Origin: Marinobacterium rhizophilum
GTDB lineage: Bacteria; Pseudomonadota; Gammaproteobacteria; Pseudomonadales; Balneatricaceae
Assembly: GCF_024397915.1 (NCBI RefSeq)
Contig: NZ_CP073347.1
Span: 496,001-560,000, forward strand
Direction: 5' to 3'
DNA: 64,000 nt
Of this stretch, positions 26,564 through 34,627 are shown in pieces. A program made the position numbers and the translations under genes. The stretch's first letter is position 1, and each line of letters starts with the position of its first letter. Below the pieces are notes generated by a model that was not told the origin of the DNA, did not search any database, and saw only the letters and a list, made by a program, of their open reading frames with translations.

Positions 26564-27916
26564 ATGAGCGCTGTTATCTACCCAACCACCAACCTGGCCG
26601 CCACCGAGCAGCTGAGCATCGAACGCGGCGAAGGTGTTTACGTCTACGACAGCAATGGCAAGCAGTACCTCGAGGGCCTCTCCGGACTCTGGTGTACGTC
26701 GCTGGGCTACGGCAACCGTGAGCTGATCGACACCACGGCCGAGCAGATGGGCAAGCTGGCCTATTCGCACATGTTCGGCGGCAAGACCCACAGGGGCGGC
26801 ATGAAGCTGGCCGAGCGCCTGGCCGAGATGGTGCCGGTGGATAACGCGCGGGTATTCTTTGGCAGCTCCGGCAGCGATGCCAACGATACCCATATCAAGC
26901 TGCTGCGCTACTACTTCAGCGCTATCGGCCGGCCGCAAAAGCGCAAGATCATTGCCCGCGAACGCTCCTACCACGGGGTGACGGTGGCGGCGGCATCCCT
27001 GACCGGGCTGCCGATCAACCAGACGAACTTCGACCTGCCGGTCGAGGCGCTGGGCATCCTGCGCACCGATGCACCGCACTATTACCGCGGTGCCCTGGCC
27101 GGTGAAAGCGAGGCGGATTTCGTGACGCGCATCACCAGCAACCTGGAGCAGCTCATCCTGCGCGAAGGCCCCGATACCATCGCGGCCTTTATCGCCGAGC
27201 CCATCACCGGTGCCAGTGGCGTGATCGTGCCGCCGGCGGGCTACTACGAAAAGGTGCAGGCGATTCTTGCCAAGTACGACATCCTGTTCTGGGCCGACGA
27301 AGTCATCACCGGCTTTGGCCGCACCGGCAACGACTTTGGCTGCACCACCGTGGGTATCGAACGTCCCGCACTGATGACCCTGGCCAAGCAGCTGTCCTCG
27401 GCCTACATGCCGATCAGCGCCTCGGTGATCCGGGGGGATCTGTACGATGCCATGGTGGAGCCCAGCAACAAGCTTGGCGTCTTTGGCCACGGCTATACCT
27501 ACTCGGGCCACCCGGTGGCCTGCGCGGTATCGCTCAAGGTGCTGGAAATCTACCGGCGTGACGATATCTTCGGCCATGCCGCGCGCATGGGCGACTACCT
27601 GCAGCGCCGGCTGGATGCGTTCCGCGACCATCCGCTGGTGGGCGAGGTGCGTGGCCGCGGCCTGATCGGTGCCATCGAACTGGTGGCCGACAAGGCCAGT
27701 GGCAGGGCATTCGACGGTGGTGCCGTGGGCGCCTTCGCCCAGCGCGCCTGCGAACAGCACGGCCTGATCACCCGGGCGGTGGCCGGCTCCAGCATTGCCT
27801 TCTGCCCGCCGCTGATCATCAACGAGGCGCAGATCGACGAGCTGATCGAGAAGTTTGGCAAGGCCCTGGCGGATACCCAGGACTTCGTCACCCGGGAAAA
27901 ACTCTTGTCCCGATGA
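26564..27916 (+). CDS. Class III (omega) aminotransferase
   Basis: A 450-residue PLP-dependent class III aminotransferase of the SpuC/omega-amino acid:pyruvate group. Visible signatures are FGSSGSDANDTHIKL (phosphate-binding cup), ERSYHGVTVAAASLTG, the aspartate in LFWADEVITGFGRTG and the PLP lysine in MTLAKQLSSAYMPISA. The likely donor is an amine or omega-amino acid, with pyruvate as acceptor, feeding a semialdehyde to the upstream dehydrogenase. The 205-bp AT-rich gap before it may hold its own promoter. A clear terminator follows at 28028. Confidence 0.9.
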   Translation: MSAVIYPTTNLAATEQLSIERGEGVYVYDSNGKQYLEGLSGLWCTSLGYGNRELIDTTAEQMGKLAYSHMFGGKTHRGGMKLAERLAEMVPVDNARVFFGSSGSDANDTHIKLLRYYFSAIGRPQKRKIIARERSYHGVTVAAASLTGLPINQTNFDLPVEALGILRTDAPHYYRGALAGESEADFVTRITSNLEQLILREGPDTIAAFIAEPITGASGVIVPPAGYYEKVQAILAKYDILFWADEVITGFGRTGNDFGCTTVGIERPALMTLAKQLSSAYMPISASVIRGDLYDAMVEPSNKLGVFGHGYTYSGHPVACAVSLKVLEIYRRDDIFGHAARMGDYLQRRLDAFRDHPLVGEVRGRGLIGAIELVADKASGRAFDGGAVGAFAQRACEQHGLITRAVAGSSIAFCPPLIINEAQIDELIEKFGKALADTQDFVTREKLLSR

Positions 27917-28027
27917 CGGCTGCTTTATAGCTCAAGAACCTCGGTGTTCTCACGGGCAATCGCAACCTGCCGCACCAGGGCGCGATTGCCACACCCTGAT
28001 CGGATACGCACTCCCGATCATAGCTTT

Positions 28028-28053
28028 GCCGCCTATCCAGGCGGCTTTTTTTA
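28028..28053 (+). terminator. Intrinsic terminator after the aminotransferase
   Basis: GCCGCC and GGCGGC pair around TATCCA and are followed by a run of eight T. It is the classical form and position. Confidence 0.92.
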
Positions 28054-28640
28054 TACAGGGACGTATTTATCCTGCGGGCGCATGGATGCGCAGGAGCAGG
28101 GTTTATGTACAGGATGTACGGTATGTCGCGGGCGCACGGATGCGCAGGAGCGACGGTGTCAGGGACGTATTTATCGTTATTTGCTCCTGCAATACCGAAT
28201 TTTACGCCATCCCTGGCGGTCATCCTGCGGGCGCATGGATGCGCAGGAGCAGGGTTTATGTACAGGATGTACGGCAGAAAAATGCTCCTGCATTTTCTGC
28301 ATTCCCGCCATCCGTGGCGATCATGCTGCGGGTGCATGCGCACGACTACAGGGATGTGGGAGGTAGAGCGACGCAGGATGCCAAAGCCGAGGAGCGACGG
28401 GGTCAGGGACGTATTTATCGTTATTTGCTCCTGCAATAACGAATTTTACGCCATCCCTGGCGGTCATCCTGCGGGCGGCCGGCCTTCAAGGCAAGGAGTG
28501 CACATCCATATGCTAATCGGCGGCGATACAGTCCCTGTTTCGCTCCTGCTGGCCTGATCGCACAATAACGCCGGTGCTCGCCGGCATACGGCCACGGATG
28601 GTCGGTAGCCAGAAAAATGCAGGAGCATTTTTCTGCTCAT
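28054..28640. repeat. Mosaic of interspersed repeat modules
   Basis: This gene-free stretch is built from nested repeats. A 52-bp module occurs identically at 28070-28121 and 28223-28274; it contains the palindromes GCGCAT-GG-ATGCGC and GTACA-GGA-TGTAC. An 87-bp module occurs at 28147-28233 and 28391-28477 with only two mismatches. Two hairpins with almost the same stem, CAGAAAAATGC/GCATTTTTCTG, lie at 28275-28299 (loop TCCT, one base lost) and 28610-28635 (loop AGGA, the complement). The word GCAGGAGC or its complement recurs in most modules. All open frames across it are repeat artefacts. Confidence 0.9.
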
Positions 28641-28886
28641 AAGGGGGAGTGGGCCGTTCTGCTATATCGGAGGCTCGGTGATGTTTGATCTCTGAGCCGT
28701 GCGTTCGACCTGGATCGTCGCTTAGGGTCGTTACCCGTCGCGGATCTTAGACTTCGTAAAGATATTTCAGAATTTGCCGATCTTGATAATGTCATGTTAA
28801 AAAATTCTCGTTCAGGTCGTCTTCGGGGCGTCGATCCCGGGCCTGGTGCAGGACATTTCCTGCCAGAGTAAACCGCTTTTTCAGCC
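28641..28886. other. Gene-free stretch after the repeat mosaic
   Basis: No supported frame, RNA gene or further repeat copy is seen between the mosaic and the end of the minus-strand hydrolase gene. Confidence 0.5.
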
Positions 28887-30596
28887 CTACAGCCGCGTTA
28901 AAACCGTCCAAACCAGCATGATATAACCGACGAACAGCAGCGTTGTCTGCCACTGCGCCCAGCCCCAGTCGCTGTGGGTCAGGGTGATGGCGTAGCCGAT
29001 GGTCGCGAGCAGGGCGGCGAGCAGCAGCCAGATCAGAGGTGCCAGCAGACCGGGGAGCCAGACCAGCGGACTGCGGTGTCTGCGGATCAGCGGTTCGCTG
29101 GCGTGGGCTTCGTCGTCGCCAAGGATGAAGTCGGCGATAGCGTCCCAGTTGTCTTCGTTGAGCGCGGCGCTGTGGGCTCCGCGGACGTAAGTGACCTGGC
29201 TGACCGCGGGCGAGTGGAAGCCGTCGTGGCCGGCGCTGCCGAGATCCTGCAGCCCGAGGGTCTGCAGTGCTTTGGGAAAGAAGGCGACGACCCAGTCGGC
29301 GGAGGCGACGTAGTTGGCGACCCGCCTGACCTGCCCGTTGGCGATATAGCGGTCCCAGTCGTACTGCCGGCGCACCACGCTGCCGGCGAAGACGACGCGG
29401 TCGAAGCGGCAGCAGCGGTAGTCACGCAGGGCGCTGGCCAGCAGGTAGGTGCCGTTACTGTGGCCGATAAAGGAAAAGCGGGCATTGGGATAGAGTGCGC
29501 TCGCCTCGACATACTGGTCCATGAACCACTGAGTCTTGATGCGCCTTTCCTCCGACAGGACGAAGCGAAGCATCGGGAAATAGCCGTAGCTGGAGGTTTC
29601 GGTGGCGACGATGCGGCCACAGCGTTTACCTTTTTCGCGCACCCGGCGTGCGACCTTGTGGGTCCAGTAGCCGGCATCGCGAATGCCATGGATCACGAAA
29701 ATGACATCGGTGACATCCGGCTGCGGCTCGCCGGCGGCGTTGTCCGCCGGCAACGCCTGCTCGGCCTCCAGTGTTTCCCGATCCGCCAGCAGGGCACGTT
29801 CGAAAACAGCTGCGCGTTCGTGCCCTTTGGCCGAGTCGTCCATTTCTATCACATTGGCATGGCCGGAGTGCGGCACGTCGAGATAGACGAAGTCGCGGCC
29901 CGATATCAGGTCAATATTGTCACCGGGCGAGACCATGTCGTCGATGGATCCGAGCAGCTGGATCGTCAGGGCGCCGCCTGCACCTTTTTCGTTGGCACGG
30001 CGGCGCATCAGCAACCACTGCAGGCGCAGCTCGGTGATGAAAATGGCGCCGCGCTGAATCGACAGGATAATCGGCTTGCCGGGACGGAACAGTGACAGCA
30101 GGCGTCCGGTCAGCACGCCCAGCGTCCAGAGCACGGCGTTGAGCAGCGACAGGTGATGATTGATTGCCCAGCCGCGGTTCATCCCCGCGAGAAGGATGAG
30201 GCGCTGCACGCTGCTCGCCCAGGGCCTTGGCTCCAGCGAGTACAGACGTTCGTCGAACGGAGCTTGCGGATTCTCGCCACAGGCACAGACGTACAGCTTG
30301 CGGGCCAGAAGTGCGCCCATGCTGTGGCCGACGAGCACCAGCGACTCGTACGGGCCGCCTTCCTCCCAGCAACGGTCTATCCGTCGCAGCAGGTCCGCGA
30401 TCACCTCCGAGCAGTCCGCGAAAGAGAACAGCCCGAGCGGCAGGTCGGGAATCAGGATATCGGCGTCGGGCTTCGACGCCGCGACCCGGCTTCGCAGCGC
30501 ATGCAGGTGTTGCCTTGACTGGGAGTAGGCGTGCAGCAACACCACCAGCTCCCGGGAGTCGCCGCGACGTTCGAATACTGGTACAGGTTTTTTCAT
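28887..30596 (-). CDS. Protein with two alpha/beta-hydrolase domains and a C-terminal membrane anchor
   Basis: A 569-residue protein, not assigned to a named family. Domain 1 (about 1-275) has GHSMG with Ser92, an aspartate in GSIDDMVSPGD and a histidine in PHSGHAN, that is, a plausible Ser-Asp-His triad. Domain 2 (about 295-495) has VIHGIRD, GHSNG with Ser380 and a late histidine in RGAHSAALN. Two hydrophobic helices (about 512-535 and 548-567) close the protein, so it is probably anchored by its C-terminus. GGGAG precedes the start by 8 bases. It is a single gene flanked on both sides by repeats. A lipase- or esterase-like role is possible but unproven. Confidence 0.8.
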   Translation of the reverse strand: MKKPVPVFERRGDSRELVVLLHAYSQSRQHLHALRSRVAASKPDADILIPDLPLGLFSFADCSEVIADLLRRIDRCWEEGGPYESLVLVGHSMGALLARKLYVCACGENPQAPFDERLYSLEPRPWASSVQRLILLAGMNRGWAINHHLSLLNAVLWTLGVLTGRLLSLFRPGKPIILSIQRGAIFITELRLQWLLMRRRANEKGAGGALTIQLLGSIDDMVSPGDNIDLISGRDFVYLDVPHSGHANVIEMDDSAKGHERAAVFERALLADRETLEAEQALPADNAAGEPQPDVTDVIFVIHGIRDAGYWTHKVARRVREKGKRCGRIVATETSSYGYFPMLRFVLSEERRIKTQWFMDQYVEASALYPNARFSFIGHSNGTYLLASALRDYRCCRFDRVVFAGSVVRRQYDWDRYIANGQVRRVANYVASADWVVAFFPKALQTLGLQDLGSAGHDGFHSPAVSQVTYVRGAHSAALNEDNWDAIADFILGDDEAHASEPLIRRHRSPLVWLPGLLAPLIWLLLAALLATIGYAITLTHSDWGWAQWQTTLLFVGYIMLVWTVLTRL

Positions 30597-31006
30597 CCGT
30601 GAACTCCCTGGCGATCAGTTGAAAGGTCGACCTGAAAAGGCGCTTCACCGCCTCCTGATGTGCCCGGCTGCCGGCCGGGTATGCTGTCGCGACTGCGTTA
30701 GCGTCGGGATAAGGTCACTAGCTGAAATTCTAGCCGTTGAATCGACAATCGGTGAATCGCCGCCGTCCCGTAGCCGTTGAAACCTGACGGAATTCAGGGC
30801 GGAGCTCCGAGGAACGTATACCTACCTCCATCTATGCCTTTCCCTTTCGTCCTGGACGCCTTGGGGCAAGTACCTTTCCAGCAACAGTCTCAAGATGTGC
30901 AACGAAGTCCGTGCGATCCCGTGGCCTGCCGGTTCGCGCATGCCGCTCAAACACCTGGGTGTCTTCGTCACGCTCTGCTGAATGCTAGGCGGCCCAGCTG
31001 CCAATG

Positions 31007-31040
31007 TAGGTCGGGCTAGCCCGCAGGGCGTAACCCGACA
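31007..31040. repeat. Inverted repeat of the GTCGGG...CCCGAC type
   Basis: GTCGGG and CCCGAC flank GCCCG and GCGTAA elements in a 34-bp imperfect hairpin. Repeats of this appearance are dispersed in many proteobacterial genomes. Only one full copy is seen in this window. Confidence 0.5.
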
Positions 31041-31174
31041 TGACAGAGTTTATGTGTTGCCGCAGGGCGTGGGGTTACGCTGTGTTAATCCGACCGACGG
31101 GACTATTCTAAGAAAGTCGAATACAGGAAGTGTTACCCCTGTCGGATAATTCATTTTTCGCCTCTTGGCAACTC

Positions 31175-31202
31175 ACTTTTCTTTGCTCGTGCAAAGAAAA
31201 GT
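31175..31202. repeat. Perfect 12-bp-stem palindrome
   Basis: ACTTTTCTTTGC and GCAAAGAAAAGT flank the loop TCGT. No gene ends nearby on either strand, so a terminator role is not obvious. The same motif is familiar as a dispersed intergenic sequence in proteobacteria, from memory and without a search. Confidence 0.65.
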
Positions 31203-31590
31203 AGGCAAAGGCTCTCTACCTTGCAGAATTCGCCCGCAGAAGCTTTTTCACTGCGCTCTGGAAGTATTTTCCGGGTGCACTTACGTCAAGGTCAAGAGCG
31301 GCACATCCCTGTGCGGCTCGGCATCCATGCCTCGCCCCTAACGGGCCTGATCGAAAAATCTCCCAGGGCTCGCCGGGGTATGTGCATGGATGTCCTGTAT
31401 GCAGGTAAGGCAGGAGCCATTGCCTGCCCTGACGGGACCCGGGTGGTCGCTGTAAGCATCTGGAATTGCTCCGGTAGCAAACTCAGGGGCGAAGCGACCT
31501 TGAAGGCCGCTAACGGCACAGAGCCGATATTGATGATATGGGAAATAGGTATACTGTCCCCAGAATTGCATCAACAACCGTCACCCTCGC

Positions 31591-32868
31591 CTATTTCATG
31601 CAAGTAAAGAGCATGGTGACATTGCACTTGTACTCGTCATTTTTATTCTGATCACAGCTTTTCTTGGCCATGGTGCCACTTCCCTCTTTGAGCCGGCCAT
31701 CCTGGCTCGCGCATGAACCGGAGGCAGCGTTATAGGCATTAGTTTCGGATAAGTCCAAGGCTTGATCATATTCAAAGTACATGCCCGTCGTGCCTTTCGC
31801 TTCAATACTCACCTCAGTGTATCGAAGTCCTTTCTTATCTTTTTCCTTTGACGCCGAACGTTTTTCCATCGCACGCTCATAGCTACTGGTTACATTCACC
31901 TTATTAGCGGTTTTTATCACCTCTTTACGCTTGGCTCTATCCAAATACGCACTACTAAAATTGACGCTTCGGTCTGGTGAGCTTCGGTCTGGTGAATAGC
32001 TAGAACTGGACAACGGTTCTTTGCGTTGATTGATTTCATTTTGTTGCCGAACGTAGTTCATATTGTCGCCAGCTGATCTCACGTATTTATTAAGCCGCTG
32101 CGTTAATTCAACAAAATGCGCAGCATCACGTGTTTGACGTTCTCTATTTTCCTGAGCAATACGAGCAGATTGTAACTCAGATGCTCTCCTTGCTTCGGCT
32201 TTGCTTTTTTCAAACCATTCTTTATAGTCACCTGAAGCATCAATTCGTTCCGCTGCAGCGATAAATGCTGCTCTCTTCTGTGGCGAAGGCGGCAGCTTCA
32301 TGCTCGCTAGGTTCACTGGAACTCCATCATAATTCTCCAGGGAAAAGCTTCTTTCATACTCCGCGCCCCACTCACATTGCGAGGCAGCCGGTACTTTTAT
32401 TGTGGTATGAATAGACAACACCTGCGTCCCGTCACCCACTAGCATGTTTTGCCTATGCTTATACACGCCGTGGCGGTCAAATCTTGCATACCAGTATCGG
32501 ATATACCCACCATCCGAGTGATGCAAGCCGTAGCGCTGGTCAATCGCGGCAAGTACACTGTTTGATTCATTACTAAAATCGAGCCCCAAGTTTGCATATT
32601 GAACGTAAGGATGTACGCAGGCATGACCCCATCCTTTGTCCAGCTTTATCGACTTCATCGTTTTTATATCTAAATCATTATCCCGCTGCACATCACCCGA
32701 CAGTTTCGCTTCAATTAAATCTAGAAAAGCGTTGGCATTCTGCTGGCTTAGATTCTCGTCATACTCTTCGACCAATAACTTGTGAATGGTGCCACATCCG
32801 GATAACAACAACACAGATGCGATGCACATCAATACTAAATATGCGCGGTGTGAGCTAAAAATTTTCAC
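31591..32868 (-). CDS. Hypothetical lipoprotein of atypical composition
   Basis: A 425-residue protein with a lipoprotein signal (hydrophobic stretch to about residue 22, lipobox LLSG-Cys25). The mature part is polar and lysine/serine/asparagine-rich, with a likely helical, charged middle (about 200-275) and no known domain. The start is GTG with AGAGG 8 bases upstream. A 15-bp tandem duplication at 31966-31995 produces SPDRSSPDRS. Base composition is visibly more AT-rich than the neighbours, which with the flanking gene-free DNA suggests horizontal acquisition. Function is unknown. Confidence 0.75.
   Translation of the reverse strand: MKIFSSHRAYLVLMCIASVLLLSGCGTIHKLLVEEYDENLSQQNANAFLDLIEAKLSGDVQRDNDLDIKTMKSIKLDKGWGHACVHPYVQYANLGLDFSNESNSVLAAIDQRYGLHHSDGGYIRYWYARFDRHGVYKHRQNMLVGDGTQVLSIHTTIKVPAASQCEWGAEYERSFSLENYDGVPVNLASMKLPPSPQKRAAFIAAAERIDASGDYKEWFEKSKAEARRASELQSARIAQENRERQTRDAAHFVELTQRLNKYVRSAGDNMNYVRQQNEINQRKEPLSSSSYSPDRSSPDRSVNFSSAYLDRAKRKEVIKTANKVNVTSSYERAMEKRSASKEKDKKGLRYTEVSIEAKGTTGMYFEYDQALDLSETNAYNAASGSCASQDGRLKEGSGTMAKKSCDQNKNDEYKCNVTMLFTCMK
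31966..31995. repeat. 15-bp tandem duplication inside the lipoprotein gene
   Basis: GCTTCGGTCTGGTGA occurs twice back to back (31966-31980, 31981-31995). It is in frame and doubles SPDRS in the protein. Confidence 0.95.
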
Positions 32869-33383
32869 TATTCAGGCCTCTGTGAACGTTGGGGAGATGC
32901 CTCGGGGCTAGAAATTCACACTAGCAATGAGTTGGGCCGCTGGGCATTAAGCATGGCTAAGAACTTATAAATCAGCGATTGTGTCGCGAAAAAGCGACTC
33001 GTTCAACCCTATTTTGGGGAAACTGTATAACTGATGCAATTCCGGGGACCAAATACCTATATCTCAGCTCACCAATGTCCGCTTTGGGCACGTAGAAGAC
33101 CATCAACCCCCATGTCCCTTTTGACCGCCTGACCGCCCAGCCTCTCGCTGATCGGTGAAGACAGGCTGGCTGGCGGCGCGTCGATGTCGTCGCTCCCAAC
33201 GTTCGCACGCTGCGCTGCAATCCGGCCAGCGCTGCGTTAACGTCCCGCAGTGGCGGTCTCCCGCTTCAGGCCAGATAATACCACCGCCACCCAGAACTAA
33301 CCCCGTTCAAACTGTACTAAGGTGCTCTGTAACGAGCCGGCTCAAAAGCCGCTCTGTTAAAACTCAGCAAGGGAAGCAGGCCT
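32869..33383. other. 515-bp gene-free stretch
   Basis: No convincing gene is present; the 82-codon minus-strand frame at 32972-33220 has no recognised relative or ribosome site. A short hairpin GTCGC-GAAAAA-GCGAC lies near 32982. The right end must hold the promoter of the META-domain gene. Confidence 0.5.
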
Positions 33384-33851
33384 ATGTTAAATAGCGTGGT
33401 GGTGAGAGGCTTCGGGTTGGCGGCAGTGCTTGTGCTGGCTACCGGTTGTGCGCAGCACAGCGGCAAAATGGAAGAGGGCATGGTGCAGCAGGGAGTCTCG
33501 AGCGATCCTGGCAGCGCCCAGGGCATCAGCTGGCAGTGGCTATCGAAAACCACGCCCAGGGAAATGCTCGAGGTGGCACAGCCGGAGCGCTATACCCTGG
33601 TGCTGCAGCCGGATGGCCGTGTGCAGGCGCAGTTTGACTGTAACCGGGGCCAGGGTCGCTACGAGATCAGCGAGGGTCAGCTAAAAATCGGCCCGGTTGC
33701 CACGACGATGATGGCCTGCCTGCCGGGGTCGCTGGATTCCGATTACAGCCGGGCATTGGAGAAGGTGGAAACCTTCAGTGTCGAGAACGGCGAGCTGCTG
33801 CTGGGGCTTGAAGACGAGGGAGGAACATTGCGTTTCAGGGCGGCGCCCTGA
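33384..33851 (+). CDS. META/HslJ-like lipoprotein
   Basis: A 155-residue protein with a lipoprotein signal peptide (VLATG-Cys22). A META-type domain (about 50-155) shows the family pattern: W near the start, LQPDGRVQAQFDCNRGQGRYEI, MMACLPG and a closing LLLG/LRF strand. Such proteins are outer-membrane-associated and linked to stress tolerance (E. coli HslJ, novobiocin resistance); the exact role here is unknown. It is convergent with the TSUP gene. Confidence 0.82.
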   Translation: MLNSVVVRGFGLAAVLVLATGCAQHSGKMEEGMVQQGVSSDPGSAQGISWQWLSKTTPREMLEVAQPERYTLVLQPDGRVQAQFDCNRGQGRYEISEGQLKIGPVATTMMACLPGSLDSDYSRALEKVETFSVENGELLLGLEDEGGTLRFRAAP

Positions 33852-33875
33852 GCAGATCAGCGGCGCCCCGGCCTG

Positions 33876-34583
33876 CTAATTCAGCAGTACAAACATGCCT
33901 GAGGTGATCGCAAAGACCATCACGAAGTTACGCAGAAAGCGGCCGTTGATGGATTTGTGTACCCAATGGCTCAGCAGCATGCCCGCCAGCAGGGCCGGCA
34001 ACAGCCAGAGCATGGGGGTGATGCGGTCGGACTCTAGGTGGCCGCTGCCGGCCAGCACGGCCAGGGAGACGACCTCGCCGATCAGGAAACAGAGTGCCAC
34101 CGAGGCCCGCAGCGTGGCGACCGGCATGTGCTGATACACCAGTGCCAGCGGCGGACCACCAATCCCGGTGGCGGTTTCGGTGATGCCGGTGATGACGCCG
34201 GTGGAGACGAAGGCCCGCTTGCCGGGGGAGAACACCGGTGCCAGCCAGGTGGCCACCGAAGCGGCAATGGTCGATACCCCGATCAGAATGTTGAGGTAAT
34301 TGAGCGGCAGCACGATCAGTACCCAGAGGCCGCCGAAGGTACCCAGTATCCGGCCGAGGGTAATCCACTTGGTGCCCATAAGGTCGATGGCACCCCGTTC
34401 GCGCCAGGCGACAGCGGCATTGAGGGGCAGCATCAGTACCAGCAGGCCGACCGGTAGCAGGGAAGGCTGCAAGATACCCAGTACCGGGGCGACGATAAGG
34501 GCGAAGCCCATGCCGGTACTGCCCTGTATAAAGGCGCCGCTGGCGACGGCCAGCGCCAGCCATCCAAATATTTCTGGAGTCAT
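33876..34583 (-). CDS. TSUP family (TauE/SafE) membrane transporter
   Basis: A 235-residue integral membrane protein with about eight helices and the family repeat of two related halves (GFALIVAPVLGILQPSLLPVGL; GIGGPPLALVYQHMP). TSUP proteins move sulfite, sulfonates or organic anions. It begins 44 bp after the amidohydrolase gene on the same strand, so it probably belongs to the permease-amidohydrolase operon. It may remove an anionic end product, by inference. Confidence 0.88.
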   Translation of the reverse strand: MTPEIFGWLALAVASGAFIQGSTGMGFALIVAPVLGILQPSLLPVGLLVLMLPLNAAVAWRERGAIDLMGTKWITLGRILGTFGGLWVLIVLPLNYLNILIGVSTIAASVATWLAPVFSPGKRAFVSTGVITGITETATGIGGPPLALVYQHMPVATLRASVALCFLIGEVVSLAVLAGSGHLESDRITPMLWLLPALLAGMLLSHWVHKSINGRFLRNFVMVFAITSGMFVLLN

Positions 34584-34627
34584 AGACTGCTTTTATCCTG
34601 ATCGAGAGTGAAGAAGCACGCTGAACA

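Larger units (their letters stand above)
30597..31590. other. About 1 kb without a supported gene; hairpin repeats only
   Basis: Frames in this stretch (for example 30777-31019 and 31221-31607) have no recognisable protein, ribosome site or codon signal. It holds AGCCGTTGAA twice (near 30732 and 30771), a GTCGGG...CCCGAC-type inverted repeat near 31007-31040 and the perfect hairpin at 31175-31202. It looks like decayed accessory DNA or dispersed repeat elements. Confidence 0.55.

Noticed and set aside
27855..28557. Overlapping frames with AHPCARR/GRMDAQEQG peptides on both strands
   Set aside because: They are translations of the repeat mosaic, not genes.
28054..28640. CRISPR array
   Set aside because: Repeats are of different lengths, nested and unevenly spaced, with no regular spacers and no cas genes.
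30777..31019. 80-codon frame
   Set aside because: No supporting motif; open frames exist here on both strands by chance.
31221..31607. 128-codon plus-strand frame
   Set aside because: No ribosome site, no known relative, and it overlaps the end of the lipoprotein gene on the other strand; probably part of a dispersed repeat.
32972..33220. 82-codon minus-strand frame as a possible gene remnant
   Set aside because: No start signal and no family recognised; kept only as part of the gene-free stretch.
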